The notes under the pieces are model-generated. The model was not told where the DNA came from. It saw nothing but the letters and a program-made list of their open reading frames with translations, and made no database searches. This document shows, in pieces, positions 17,921 to 26,400 of a stretch of 48,748 nt of DNA. The DNA is from Streptomyces tauricus (GTDB lineage Bacteria; Actinomycetota; Actinomycetes; Streptomycetales; Streptomycetaceae). The DNA is taken from the NCBI RefSeq assembly GCF_014650955.1, contig NZ_BMVY01000046.1:1-48748 (forward strand), in the 5' to 3' direction. Made by a program: the position numbers and the translations under genes. Every line of letters begins with the position of its first letter. Within the stretch, counting starts at the first letter, position 1.

Positions 17921-18826
17921 ATGGAAGTTGTGCCCGCGCTCAGAGCGGTCGGAGAGATGCGCGCCGGAGACCATCTGCTGCTCGGCTACGACGCGGACGA
18001 GGAGCGCGAGACGGTGGTGGCCTCGTTTCTCCTCGACGGGCTCGCCAGTGGGCACCGGGGACTGGTCCTCGGGCCGGCCGATCTGCCGGCCGAGCTCGCG
18101 CTCACGTTCCTGGAGTCCCGCGGCTGCGCCGTCGACGACGAACTCGCCGCCGGCCGGCTGACGGTGGACCCGCACCTCGGCACGCCCGAGGGGCTGTGGG
18201 ACCTCGACGAGGTGATCCGCCGTGAGACGCGCCGCGCGGTCGGGGACGGCTATCTCGGCCTGCGCGTCAGCATGGAGATCATGCGAGGTCAGGCGGGCAA
18301 AGGACTCAAGACGCTGCACGACAGCGAACTCCTCCTGGAACCCGTCTTCGCGTCGCTGCCGGTCCTCGGGATCTGCCAGTACGACCGCAGGGTCTTCGAC
18401 GACGGCGAACTGGCCCCGCTCGACGGGCTGCACCACGGGAGGGTCGCCGCCGACCTGGTGTGGCGCGACGAACTGCTCTCCATCACGCGCACCTTCGCCC
18501 CGCCGGGCCTGGCGCTCCTCGGCGAGGTGGACGACACGAACGTGACGGCCCTGGCCCGCGCCCTGCAGGCCGAGACGGCCCGCGCCCGGGCCCGTACGGC
18601 CAACGGCACGAGCATCCGGCTCGACCTGCGGGAGCTGGCGTTCATCGACGTCGGCGCGCTGCGCCTGCTGGTCTTCTCGGCCCTGTCCCTGCACACGTCC
18701 GGCGGCACCCTGGTCCTGCACGGCGTCGCCCCGCACATCCAGCGGCTCATGCGTGTGACCGGCTGGGACAGGATCCCCGGTCTGCGCCTGGGCAAGGGCG
18801 AGGTGAGGGAGGGAGCGATTTCATGA
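17921..18826 (+). CDS. MEDS-domain protein with C-terminal STAS (anti-sigma antagonist-like) domain
   Basis: 301 residues. Residues 1 to about 180 are a MEDS sensor domain (AGDHLLLGYDADEERETVVASFLLDGL, GHRGLVLGP, then LPVLGICQYDRRVF), named after the DcmR sensory region. Residues about 195-295 are a STAS domain (SIRLDLRELAFIDVGALRLLVFSAL). In classic antagonists such as SpoIIAA/RsbV the segment is DSSGL with a phosphorylatable Ser; here it reads DVGAL, so that Ser is absent. GGGAGG lies 8 bases before the ATG. The stop overlaps the start of the next gene, a MEDS-anti-sigma-kinase, so the two form a coupled partner-switch module. Confidence 0.85.
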   Translation: MEVVPALRAVGEMRAGDHLLLGYDADEERETVVASFLLDGLASGHRGLVLGPADLPAELALTFLESRGCAVDDELAAGRLTVDPHLGTPEGLWDLDEVIRRETRRAVGDGYLGLRVSMEIMRGQAGKGLKTLHDSELLLEPVFASLPVLGICQYDRRVFDDGELAPLDGLHHGRVAADLVWRDELLSITRTFAPPGLALLGEVDDTNVTALARALQAETARARARTANGTSIRLDLRELAFIDVGALRLLVFSALSLHTSGGTLVLHGVAPHIQRLMRVTGWDRIPGLRLGKGEVREGAIS

Positions 18827-19794
18827 CGCGTCCGGGGTTCGTCCACCAGGCGCTGTGTTACGGATCGGACGAGGACTTCCTCGGCGGCGCGGCCCCCTTC
18901 GCCCTGGACGGCCTGCACGCAGGCGACACCGTCCTCGCGGTCCTCGCGCCCCGGAACATCGGCCTCCTCACCCGTGCGCTCGGCCGCCGTTCGTGCGAGG
19001 TGGAGTTCGTCCGCGCCGACGACTGGTACGGCTGCCCCTCCCGCACCCTGGGCCGCTACCACGCCTACTGCGCGGAGCGCGGCACGGACGGGGCGGGGCG
19101 CCCCTCCCGGGTCAGGATCATCGGGGAGCCCGTCTGGCAGGGGCGTACGGAATTGGAGACACGTGCGTGGATGCGCTACGAATCCCTGGTCAACGTGGCG
19201 TTCGCGGGCACCGGCCACCGGCTACTCTGCCCGTACGACACCCGGGTCCTGCCGGCCGCGGTGGTCCGTTCGGTGACCCGTACCCATCCCGAACTCGCCC
19301 TGGGGGCAGGCGGGACGACACCCAGCGACCGCTATGCGGACCCGGCCGACTTCTGCGCCGAGTGCGACGCGGCGGAGCCCGGCGAACTGCCCGCAGGACG
19401 TGACGACATCCCCTTCGGCCGCGACCGGTCGGCGCACGTACGGCACGCCCTGCGCAGCTACGCCCGTGCCCTCGGGGTGCCCGAGCAGCGGACGCACGAC
19501 ATGGTCGCCGCGGTGCACGAGGTGGTGGTCAACTCCGTGCGCCACGGCGGCGGCCGGGGTGTCCTGCGGCTGCGCAACGACCGTGAGTACGTGATCTGCG
19601 AGGTCTGCGACATCGGTGCGGTGAAACCGACGACCCCGGTGCCGCCCTTCCCCGGGCATCTGCCGCCGGACCGCCGGGCCGTGCGCGGCCACGGGATGTG
19701 GGTGGTGCGGCAGTTGAGCGATCTGCTCACGGAGACCTTCGATCCCGCGGGCTCGATCGTGCGCCTGTACTTCAAGAGAGCGGTGACCGTGTGA
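18823..19794 (+). CDS. MEDS-domain anti-sigma-factor-type histidine kinase-like ATPase
   Basis: 323 residues. N-terminal MEDS domain (FVHQALCYGSDEDFLGGAAPF to about residue 185), then an RsbW/SpoIIAB-like HATPase domain. The N-box AAVHEVVVNSVRHGG keeps Glu and Asn; the G1 box is CDIGAVKP; the G2 box is GHGMWVVRQLSD. No dimerisation/His-phosphotransfer domain is present, so it should bind or phosphorylate a STAS partner or hold a sigma factor rather than act as a two-component kinase. The ATG overlaps the stop of the STAS gene. No sigma factor gene is adjacent. Confidence 0.87.
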   Translation: MTRPGFVHQALCYGSDEDFLGGAAPFALDGLHAGDTVLAVLAPRNIGLLTRALGRRSCEVEFVRADDWYGCPSRTLGRYHAYCAERGTDGAGRPSRVRIIGEPVWQGRTELETRAWMRYESLVNVAFAGTGHRLLCPYDTRVLPAAVVRSVTRTHPELALGAGGTTPSDRYADPADFCAECDAAEPGELPAGRDDIPFGRDRSAHVRHALRSYARALGVPEQRTHDMVAAVHEVVVNSVRHGGGRGVLRLRNDREYVICEVCDIGAVKPTTPVPPFPGHLPPDRRAVRGHGMWVVRQLSDLLTETFDPAGSIVRLYFKRAVTV

Positions 19795-19795
19795 C

Positions 19796-19821
19796 CGTCC
19801 CGCGACGGCGGTCGCGGGACG
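19796..19821. terminator. Bidirectional hairpin between MEDS kinase and tetR
   Basis: CGTCCCGCGAC (19796-19806) pairs perfectly with GTCGCGGGACG (19811-19821) around a four-base GGCG loop, directly after the kinase stop and before the opposing tetR stop. Confidence 0.75.
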
Positions 19822-19827
19822 CGTACC

Positions 19828-20406
19828 TCAGGAGGCCGGGCCGGGCGGCAGGGTCGCGAGTCCGGCGCGCAGGAAGGCCATCGCCGTGTCGATGTCGGCC
19901 TCCTGGGGCCGGTAGCACACTTCGCTGACCACCGCGGCGGCGGCGGCCGACGCCATACGCGGGCCGAAGTCGTCGGGGGAGCTGCCCTGCTCCTCGGCGA
20001 GGATCTTCGCGCCGAACTTGATGACCTCCGTCAGCCGCGCCTCGGCCACTGCGCGCAACTGCGGGTTCAGCTCCAGCACGCGGTCGGTGAGGTCGGCCAA
20101 GCCCCTGGGGCCGGCGATCTCCTCGCGCAGCCAGCGCTCCAGCGCGTCCAGGATCGTCAGGCCCGGCTCCCGGTCGTGCACGGCGGTCCTGACCCGGTCG
20201 GTGACGGAGTCGAACTCCGACATCGCCAGTTCCAGCTTGGAGGGGAAGTACAGCGTCACCGTGCGCGGTGAGACCTCCGCCGCCGCCGCGATGTCGGCGA
20301 TCGTCGTCGCCTCGAACCCGCGGTCGGCGAACAGCTCGTAGGCCGCGCGGACGATCGCCTCCCGGCGTCGCGCCTTGCTGCGTTCCCGTAGGCCGTCACT
20401 CATCAT
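19828..20406 (-). CDS. TetR family transcriptional repressor of the MMPL exporter
   Basis: About 192 residues from the ATG at 20406; an in-frame ATG at 20427 would add seven and another lies at 20403. The HTH is clear: ARRREAIVRAAYELFADRGFEATTIADIAAAAEVSPRTVTLYFPSK. The C-terminal ligand domain is AcrR-like. G-rich sequence just before 20406 could serve as ribosome site; 20427 has none. It is divergent from the MMPL transporter with an inverted repeat between them, so it very likely represses that gene and itself, released by a transported compound. Confidence 0.88.
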   Translation of the reverse strand: MMSDGLRERSKARRREAIVRAAYELFADRGFEATTIADIAAAAEVSPRTVTLYFPSKLELAMSEFDSVTDRVRTAVHDREPGLTILDALERWLREEIAGPRGLADLTDRVLELNPQLRAVAEARLTEVIKFGAKILAEEQGSSPDDFGPRMASAAAAAVVSEVCYRPQEADIDTAMAFLRAGLATLPPGPAS

Positions 20407-20433
20407 GACCCCCACTTTACCATCCATGGCTAA

Positions 20434-20451
20434 TTTACATCGGACTGTAAA
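20434..20451. promoter_or_regulatory. TetR operator candidate: TTTACA-n6-TGTAAA
   Basis: TTTACA (20434-20439) and TGTAAA (20446-20451) are a perfect inverted repeat around TCGGAC, in the only AT-rich stretch of the tetR/MMPL intergenic region. TTTACA can double as a -35 for the MMPL gene, with TAGGGT at 20459-20464 as a -10 (19-base spacer). Binding here would block both divergent promoters. Confidence 0.6.
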
Positions 20452-20517
20452 AATGCTTTAGGGTGTAGAGATGTCGCGGTCCGACCGGGGACCCGCGGGG
20501 AGTGGGAGGAAGTCGGC

Positions 20518-22710
20518 ATGGCGTCACGCCTGTACACCTGGGGACGATGGGCGGTACGCCGCCGGGGCAGGGTCCTGGCCGTCTGGCTGCTGCTGCTCGG
20601 TGTGGTCGGAGGCCTCGGGATCACCCTGCACGGCAAGGTCAGCACCGAGTTCTCGGTGCCGGGGATCGAGTCCCAGCAGGCCCAGGACCTGCTGCAGGAG
20701 AAGTTCCCGACCGCCGCGGGCGGAGTGGCGCGGGTCGTGTTCGCCGCCCCCGAGGGCGACAGGCTCACCGGGTCCGAGGCGAAGGCGGCCCTCACCGGGA
20801 GCCTCAAGAAGGCCGCGGCGGTACCCGGCGTCCTGAACGTCTCCGATCCCGCCAGGACCGGCACGGTCTCGCAGGACAGCCGCATCGGCTACGCGGACGT
20901 CCTGTTCCGCGAGTCGGCCGACAACGTGCCCGAGACATCCAAGACCGCCCTGGACGACGCGATGGAGCAGGCCAGGGACGCCGGCCTCGACGTCGAGTTC
21001 GGCGGCTCGGCGATGCAGCCGAAGACCGAGGTCGGCGGTCCGGCGGAGATCGTGGGCGTCGTCATCGCCTTCGCCGTCCTGGCCCTCGCCCTGGGCTCAC
21101 TGATCGCGGCCGGACTCCCGCTGCTGACCGCCGTCGTGGGAGTCGCGATCGGCGTGCTGGGCGTCCAGTTCGTCTCCCGCTTCGTGGAGATGACCAGCAC
21201 CGCCACCGTGCTCGCCCTCATGATCGGCCTGGCGGTGGGCATCGACTACGCCCTGTTCATCCTCTCCCGCCACCGCGAACAGCTCGCCGACCCCGACATG
21301 GACGTCGAGGACTCCATCGCACGGGCCGTGGCCACCGCGGGCGGTGCGGTCGTCTTCGCCGGAGCGACCGTGATCATCGCGCTCGCCGCGCTGGCGGTCA
21401 CCGGCATACCGTTCCTCACGATCATGGGCCTGGCCGCCGCCGTGACCGTCCTGCTCGCCGTGCTCATCGCCATCAGCCTGGTCCCCGCGGTGCTGGGGAT
21501 GTTCGGCGAGCGCCCGCGCCCCCGCCGCTCCGAGCGCGCCCCCGGTTCCTGGGCCCTGGGCTGGGCCCGGCTGGTCACCGGCAAGCCCGTGATCGTTCTC
21601 CTGGTGGGTGTGGTCGGGCTGCTCGCGCTCGCCCTGCCCGCCCGCGATCTGCGCCTGGGCCTGCCCGGATACGCCTCCCAGCCCGTCGAGAGCACCCAGC
21701 ACAAGAGTTATGACCTGCTGAGCGAGGGCTTCGGAGTCGGCTTCAACGCGACCGTCACCGCCGTCGTCGACACCAGTGGGATACCGGCCGCCGAGCGCAC
21801 CGAGACGCTCACCCGGCTGCGTACGAGCCTGGCCGCCGACTCCGGAGTCGCCGCCGTCGCCAAGCCGGTGACCAACCCCGACTCCAGCCTCGCGGTCGTC
21901 GCCGTCGTGCCGAAGACCGGCCCGGACGCCCAGGCCACCACGGACCTGGTGCACCGGCTGCGGGAGAACGCGCCCGGCGTCGACAAGGCGGGCGGCACCC
22001 TCTACATCGCCGGCGCCACCGCCGCGGCCATCGACGTCGCGGGCAAACTGTCCGACGCCCTGCCGCTGTTCATCGCCATCATCGTGATCCTGGCGCTGAT
22101 CCTGCTGACCATCGCCTTCCGGTCCCTGCTGGTCCCGGTCAAGGCCGCCCTCGGCTTCCTGCTGTCGGTCGCCGCGTCCCTCGGCGCCACCGTGTGGGTC
22201 TTCCAGAACGGTCACCTCAACGGCGTCCTCGACATCCCGTCCGCCGGACCCGTCACCAGCTTCCTCCCCGTCCTCCTCATCGGCGTCCTCTTCGGGCTGG
22301 CCATGGACTACGAGGTCTTCCTGGTCAGCCGGATGCGCGAGCACTACGAGCGCACGGGCAGCGCGTCCGAGGCCATCGTCCACGGAGTGGCGCGCAGCGG
22401 CCGGGTGGTGAGCGCCGCCGCGCTGATCATGGTCGCGGTCTTCGGCGGCTTCGTCTTCAACCACGACCCGATCATCAAGTCCATAGGCTTCGCGCTGTCC
22501 TTCGGTGTCCTCGTCGACGCGTTCGTGGTCCGGATGACCCTCGTCCCGGCCACCATGGCCCTCATCGGCCGCCGCGCCTGGGGACTGCCCGGCTGGCTCG
22601 ACCGGATCACGCCCGACGTCGACATCGAGGGCGCCAAACTCCCGCAGCGCGCCCCGGCCGGACAGGAGGACGAACACCGCGAGGCGGTCGGCGCCCCCGG
22701 TTCCCGCTGA
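20518..22710 (+). CDS. MMPL/RND family transporter
   Basis: 730 residues with two repeats, each one transmembrane helix, a large extracytoplasmic loop and five helices. First-half hallmarks: WLLLLGVVGGLGI, GGPAEIVGVVIAFAVLALALGSL, GLAVGIDYALFILSRHREQL. Second half: GVLFGLAMDYEVFLVSRMREHYERTG with the proton-relay Asp region, and GFALSFGVLVDAFVVRMTLVPA. Probably exports a lipid or hydrophobic compound using the proton gradient. GGGAGGAAG precedes the ATG. Expression is presumably controlled by the divergent TetR protein. Confidence 0.93.
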   Translation: MASRLYTWGRWAVRRRGRVLAVWLLLLGVVGGLGITLHGKVSTEFSVPGIESQQAQDLLQEKFPTAAGGVARVVFAAPEGDRLTGSEAKAALTGSLKKAAAVPGVLNVSDPARTGTVSQDSRIGYADVLFRESADNVPETSKTALDDAMEQARDAGLDVEFGGSAMQPKTEVGGPAEIVGVVIAFAVLALALGSLIAAGLPLLTAVVGVAIGVLGVQFVSRFVEMTSTATVLALMIGLAVGIDYALFILSRHREQLADPDMDVEDSIARAVATAGGAVVFAGATVIIALAALAVTGIPFLTIMGLAAAVTVLLAVLIAISLVPAVLGMFGERPRPRRSERAPGSWALGWARLVTGKPVIVLLVGVVGLLALALPARDLRLGLPGYASQPVESTQHKSYDLLSEGFGVGFNATVTAVVDTSGIPAAERTETLTRLRTSLAADSGVAAVAKPVTNPDSSLAVVAVVPKTGPDAQATTDLVHRLRENAPGVDKAGGTLYIAGATAAAIDVAGKLSDALPLFIAIIVILALILLTIAFRSLLVPVKAALGFLLSVAASLGATVWVFQNGHLNGVLDIPSAGPVTSFLPVLLIGVLFGLAMDYEVFLVSRMREHYERTGSASEAIVHGVARSGRVVSAAALIMVAVFGGFVFNHDPIIKSIGFALSFGVLVDAFVVRMTLVPATMALIGRRAWGLPGWLDRITPDVDIEGAKLPQRAPAGQEDEHREAVGAPGSR

Positions 22711-22716
22711 CCGGGG
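22695..22716. terminator. Short hairpin between MMPL gene and convergent gntR
   Basis: CCCCGGT (22695-22701) pairs with ACCGGGG (22710-22716) across an 8-base loop and overlaps the MMPL stop codon. Stem length is modest. Confidence 0.45.
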
Positions 22717-22740
22717 ACCCGCGCGCCCGCCGGCCGGCCG

Positions 22741-23487
22741 CTACGACCCGTGCGGCTCGGCCACCGCCGGCAACGTGAACTCGTAGACGAGGGCCTCCTG
22801 TTGGGCGTTCACCACCAGATCGGTGATCTCCAGGGGGCGGGCGTACTGGTCGTGCACCCGCCGCGTCACCCGCACCGAGGCCGCGTCCCCGGGCCCGGTG
22901 ATGGAGTCGCGGTGGTGCAGGGTCAGCCCCGCCCGGCGCATCCAGTCGTACACACGCCGCAACTGCGCCGACGACCTGCCGTCGGCGCGGTCGCGGTAGC
23001 GGGCCAGTTCCTCGACCTCCGAGAGCGCGACCGCCGAGAACGACGTCACCGCTGTCCGCCGCCCGGGCCCGTCCGGCGCGGCGGACTCGTAGCGGTGCAC
23101 CAGCGTCGGCCGCCACGGGGCCAGGCCCAGCGCCGCCGCGTGCTCCGGCGGGGGAGTCTCCCAGGCCACGGTGGCACGGTCGACGGCGCGGGACGGGGTC
23201 GTGTCGGCGCCGAGCGGAAAACCGAGCGACGGCAGGTGCCCGACCGGCAGGCCGGGCAGCTTCGCATGGGTGCCGCGCCGGTCGGTGGAGACCAGGCCGT
23301 CCCGGCGAAGCAGGTCCAGGGCCTGCCGGACCGTCTCCCGGCTGGCTCCGAAGTGCGCCGCCAACTGCCTCTCGCCCGGCAGTCGTTCGCCGGGCGGAAC
23401 GGATCCGTCGCGCAGGGCCCCGAGCAACTCGGAGGCGATCCGCGAGTACAGCGGCTGAGGGTCATCGTGCGTGGTGCTGCGGGCCAT
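22741..23487 (-). CDS. GntR family regulator, HutC subfamily (UTRA ligand domain)
   Basis: 248 residues. The N-terminal winged HTH (QPLYSRIASELLGALRDG, PGERLPGERQLAAHFGASRETVRQALDLLRRDGLV) is followed by a UTRA-type effector domain (YDWMRRAGLTLHHRDSITGPGDAASVRVTRRVHDQYARPLEITDLVVNAQQ). The HutC branch includes DasR, the GlcNAc-6-phosphate sensor. The upstream region on the same strand holds a DasR-box-like palindrome (23598-23618), 111 bases before the start, so autoregulation or DasR control is likely. Ligand and targets unknown. Confidence 0.88.
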   Translation of the reverse strand: MARSTTHDDPQPLYSRIASELLGALRDGSVPPGERLPGERQLAAHFGASRETVRQALDLLRRDGLVSTDRRGTHAKLPGLPVGHLPSLGFPLGADTTPSRAVDRATVAWETPPPEHAAALGLAPWRPTLVHRYESAAPDGPGRRTAVTSFSAVALSEVEELARYRDRADGRSSAQLRRVYDWMRRAGLTLHHRDSITGPGDAASVRVTRRVHDQYARPLEITDLVVNAQQEALVYEFTLPAVAEPHGS

Positions 23488-23597
23488 GTCCGCGCTCCCC
23501 TTGTGACAGAGACGTAGCCGTGCGGGCTGTGGACCCGCGCCCCCGCAGCCCTGGTCATGAGGCTGGAAGGCGCGGTTCCTCGTACGCGACCATCTCT

Positions 23598-23618
23598 AGC
23601 ATTGGTCTAAACCATGCT
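23598..23618. promoter_or_regulatory. DasR-box (dre)-like palindrome upstream of gntR
   Basis: The core TGGTCTAAACCA (23603-23614) differs by one base from the dre core TGGTCTAGACCA known for DasR. It is framed by AGCA (23598-23601) and TGCT (23615-23618), making a near-perfect dyad of 21 bases. It lies between the esterase stop and the gntR start. Confidence 0.5.
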
Positions 23619-23668
23619 GGAAGTGCGTCCCCGCGGATCGGCCGGTTTCAACCCGTCCGCACCCGCCC

Positions 23669-24823
23669 TCAGAGCGCGCTGTAGAGGGCGTCGACGAGGG
23701 CCGTCTTCCGCGGGTCGTCGGCGATGTGCGGCCCCATCCGGTTCATGACGTACCCCAGCGAGACACCCGCCTCCGGGTCGGCCAGCCCGCAGGAACCCCC
23801 GAAGCCGTCGTGCCCGACAGCCCGGGGATTGGGGCCGTAGGAGTGGCGGGAGCCGCTGAGCCAGAGACCCAGGCCGATCTCCGTCTCGCCCTCCAGGCCC
23901 GCGCCGAGCACCAGGTCGCGGCAGACGCCCTGGCCCTCGCGGACCCGCTCGGCGGCCTCGGGGGACAGGACGCGGTGCGCCCCGTACGAGCCCCGGCCGG
24001 CGAAGATCCCGTACAGCGCGGCGACCGCACGGGCCGTGCCGTGTCCGTTGGCGGCGGGCAGTTCGGCGGCCCGCCACGCCGCCGTGTTGGCCTCGCGCGC
24101 GCCCGCCACCGGGTTCGTCAGCGCGGCCAGCGCCACCGGCGCCAACTGGCTGAAGATCGCCGCCTGTTCACCGGGCTCGGCGGTCGGGGGATGCACCAGT
24201 TCGGCCGCGCGCCCGGCGTCCTTCTCCGGCAGTCCGATGCCGAAGTCGATGCCGAGGGGGCCGGTCACCTCCCGCCGCAGGAACGCGCCCGGCAGCAACC
24301 CCGAGACGCGGCGCACCACTTCGCCCACCAGGAAGCCGTAGGTCAGCGCGTGATACCCCGACGCCGTCCCCGGCTCCCACCAGGGCTCCGTCGCCGCGAG
24401 CCGCTTCGTGGTCAGCTCCCAGTCGAGGAGCTGCTCCAGCGAGTGCGGCTCGCGCAGCCCGGCGAGCCCCGCCCGGTGGGACAGCAGATGCCGTACGAGC
24501 ACCGACTCCTTGCCCGCCGCCGCGAACTCCGGCCAGTACGCGGCCACCGGGGCGTCCAGGTCGAGGAGCCCGCGGTCGGCCAGGATGTGCGCGCACAGCG
24601 CGGTCGGTCCTTTCGAGGTCGACCACACGTTGACGAGCGTGTCCCGCTCCCACGCACGGGTCCCGGCGGCGTCGGCCCAGCCGCCCCACAGATCCACGAC
24701 GGTCTCACCGCCCACCGTGACGGCCACGGCCGCACCCAGCTCCCCGCGCTCGCGGAAGTTCCCCTCGAACGCGTCACGTACAGCCGCGAACCGCGTGGCG
24801 CAATGCCCCTGGACCTGAAACAT
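23669..24823 (-). CDS. Serine hydrolase of the beta-lactamase/class C (EstB-like) family
   Basis: 384 residues, no signal peptide. SxxK nucleophile motif STSK in VNVWSTSKGPTALCAH, the Tyr motif in ASGYHALTYGFLVGEVV, and a C-terminal GHDGFGGSCGLADP that corresponds to the HxG/KTG box of EstB-type esterases. Such proteins cleave short-chain esters and occasionally beta-lactams. The frame extends to 24973 but conserved sequence starts at MFQVQGHCATRF, with GGGGGAG just before that ATG. The neighbouring GntR gene is downstream on the same strand. Confidence 0.85.
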   Translation of the reverse strand: MFQVQGHCATRFAAVRDAFEGNFRERGELGAAVAVTVGGETVVDLWGGWADAAGTRAWERDTLVNVWSTSKGPTALCAHILADRGLLDLDAPVAAYWPEFAAAGKESVLVRHLLSHRAGLAGLREPHSLEQLLDWELTTKRLAATEPWWEPGTASGYHALTYGFLVGEVVRRVSGLLPGAFLRREVTGPLGIDFGIGLPEKDAGRAAELVHPPTAEPGEQAAIFSQLAPVALAALTNPVAGAREANTAAWRAAELPAANGHGTARAVAALYGIFAGRGSYGAHRVLSPEAAERVREGQGVCRDLVLGAGLEGETEIGLGLWLSGSRHSYGPNPRAVGHDGFGGSCGLADPEAGVSLGYVMNRMGPHIADDPRKTALVDALYSAL

Positions 24824-24923
24824 GGCTCCCCCGTCATCAGCCGGAAGGCCGGGCCGACGAACACCCCGCCTCCCCGCAACATACCGACTGGTCGGACGGC
24901 ATGGAAGCGTCCGGTCAGGGCGG

Positions 24924-25124
24924 GCCCCTGAGGAGCGCGGGGAACTGCGCGCCCAGCCACGACAGACCCGCACTCATAAGGTGCCCTGCCGCCCCACTCC
25001 CCAAGGGGCGCGGGGAACTGCGCGTCCAGCACCGGCGAACCCGCACTCACCAGGCGGCTTGCCACTCCACTCCCCGAGGGGCGCGGGGAACTGCGCGACC
25101 CCAGCCGCGGCGGACCCGCACTCA
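24924..25124 (+). repeat. Three direct copies of a streptomycete intergenic repeat
   Basis: Copies at about 24924-24974, 25003-25050 and 25076-25124, each with core GCGCGGGGAACTGCGC followed by a CAGC-rich spacer and ending in ACCCGCACTCA. Period is 73-79 bases. They fill nearly all of the 326-base gap between the start of the beta-lactamase-like gene and the stop of the CE7 esterase gene, which are on the same strand. No coding sequence or terminator-like stem with a U tract is evident. The same family recurs at 39.6-40.0 kb. Confidence 0.85.
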
Positions 25125-25149
25125 CGCGTCACCCGACTACGAGCCACGT

Positions 25150-26118
25150 TCAGAAATACGCCGGCAGCCAAGCCAACTTGACCGCCTCCTGGTACGGCCC
25201 CCCACCCTCGTGGTCGTTGAAGTCGTACACCTCGATCCCCTTGTCCCCATGCCCCCACGCGTTGAACGCGGCGAACACCGTGGACGGCGGACACGTCTGA
25301 TCCTCCAGCGCCGCGGAGAACAGCGCGGGAGCCCGCCCCCGCGCAGCGAAGTGCACCCCGTCGAAGTACGACAGTGTGCGCAGCACCGCCCCGGTCCGCC
25401 CGCGATGCGTCTTCAGGTAGTTGCCGATCTCCCGATACGGATCCCGATCCGTCAGCCTCGTCGCGCGCGGGTAGTCGCACAGGAACGGCACATCCGGCGC
25501 GACCGCCACAAGATCCGGCACCAGCCCGCCCACCGCGATCGAGATCCCGCCCCCCTGACTCGTCCCGACGACCGCCGTCCGCGACGCGTCGACCAGCGGA
25601 TGCGAACGCGCGGCCTCCACGGCCCGCACCCCGTCGGTGAACACCCGCCGGTAGTAGTAGTTCTCGGGCGCGTCGATCCCCCGCGTCATGAACCCGGGAT
25701 ACGCGGGCACGCTGCCCACCGGGTCGGGGGTGTCACCGCCACCGCCCCACGCACCGCCCTGCCCCCGCGTGTCCATCACGAAGTGCGCGAACCCGGCCGA
25801 GGCCCACAGCAGGTGGGTGTGCGAGAGACCGCGGCCACCCCCGTACCCGATGAACTCCACGACCGCGGGCAGCGGAGCGTCCGCCCCGGCCGGGAGGACC
25901 AGCCAGCCCTTCACCGGGTGACCGCCGAACCCCGCGAACGTGACGTCGTACACCGTGACGTTCCGCAGATGCGTCTCGACCGGCTCGAAGCGGGCGTCCA
26001 GGTCGTGCTCGCGCGCCTCCTCCAGCGTCTTCTCCCAGAAGGCGTCGAAGTCCTCGGGCTCCACGGACGCGCTGCGATAGTCCCGCAGCTGATCGAGAGG
26101 GAGGTCGAACAAGGCCAT
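25150..26118 (-). CDS. Acetyl-xylan esterase / cephalosporin-C deacetylase, CE7 family
   Basis: 322 residues, the normal CE7 length. Family signatures are all present: RGQGG in FVMDTRGQGG, nucleophile GTSQGGG, the late Asp region ALEDQTCPPST, and the HE motif NDHEGGG with the catalytic His. CE7 enzymes form hexameric rings and deacetylate xylo-oligosaccharides and cephalosporin C; they are normally cytoplasmic, and no signal peptide is seen here. Divergent from the haem-GAF kinase gene. Confidence 0.93.
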   Translation of the reverse strand: MALFDLPLDQLRDYRSASVEPEDFDAFWEKTLEEAREHDLDARFEPVETHLRNVTVYDVTFAGFGGHPVKGWLVLPAGADAPLPAVVEFIGYGGGRGLSHTHLLWASAGFAHFVMDTRGQGGAWGGGGDTPDPVGSVPAYPGFMTRGIDAPENYYYRRVFTDGVRAVEAARSHPLVDASRTAVVGTSQGGGISIAVGGLVPDLVAVAPDVPFLCDYPRATRLTDRDPYREIGNYLKTHRGRTGAVLRTLSYFDGVHFAARGRAPALFSAALEDQTCPPSTVFAAFNAWGHGDKGIEVYDFNDHEGGGPYQEAVKLAWLPAYF

Positions 26119-26206
26119 GGAGGACCGCCTTTGCTACGGGTATACGGGTAAGGGTGCGGATGATCCACACGGTACGGGTGGTGTCCGAAGGCCGCCAGGC
26201 CATGTC

Positions 26207-26228
26207 CAGGGACCGGCCGACGGCCCTG
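26207..26228. promoter_or_regulatory. Possible DosR/OsdR-like box upstream of the sensor kinase gene
   Basis: CAGGG (26207-26211) and CCCTG (26224-26228) flank ACCGGCCGACGG, giving GGGACC...GGCCC in the manner of the boxes at 29.1 and 29.7 kb. It is the weakest member of the set. The rest of the 282-base intergenic region shows GGGTAT and GGGTAA near 26140 but no confident promoter. Confidence 0.25.
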
Positions 26229-26400
26229 GCCGCGCTGCACGAGGTGGCGTTCGCCGGCGTGCCGAGCGTCCCGGTCGAGGCCCGGCTACGCCACGGACCC
26301 GGTACGAGTGGCCCAACTCCGCCATGCCACCGCGGCGTTCACCGGTTACGGTGAGAGTCCGGGGGATGACGTCTCGTCGGCCTCCGATGTGGAGGGGCGC

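Noticed and set aside
21097..22677. 526-codon minus-strand ORF opposite the MMPL gene
   Set aside because: Shadow ORF rich in Asp/Gly/Arg/Glu; the plus-strand transporter explains this DNA.
26154..26354. 66-codon ORF in the CE7 esterase/kinase intergenic region, with a faintly SsgA-like VPVEARLR segment
   Set aside because: The resemblance is a few residues only and continues in a different frame. No ribosome site; insufficient to call a gene or remnant.
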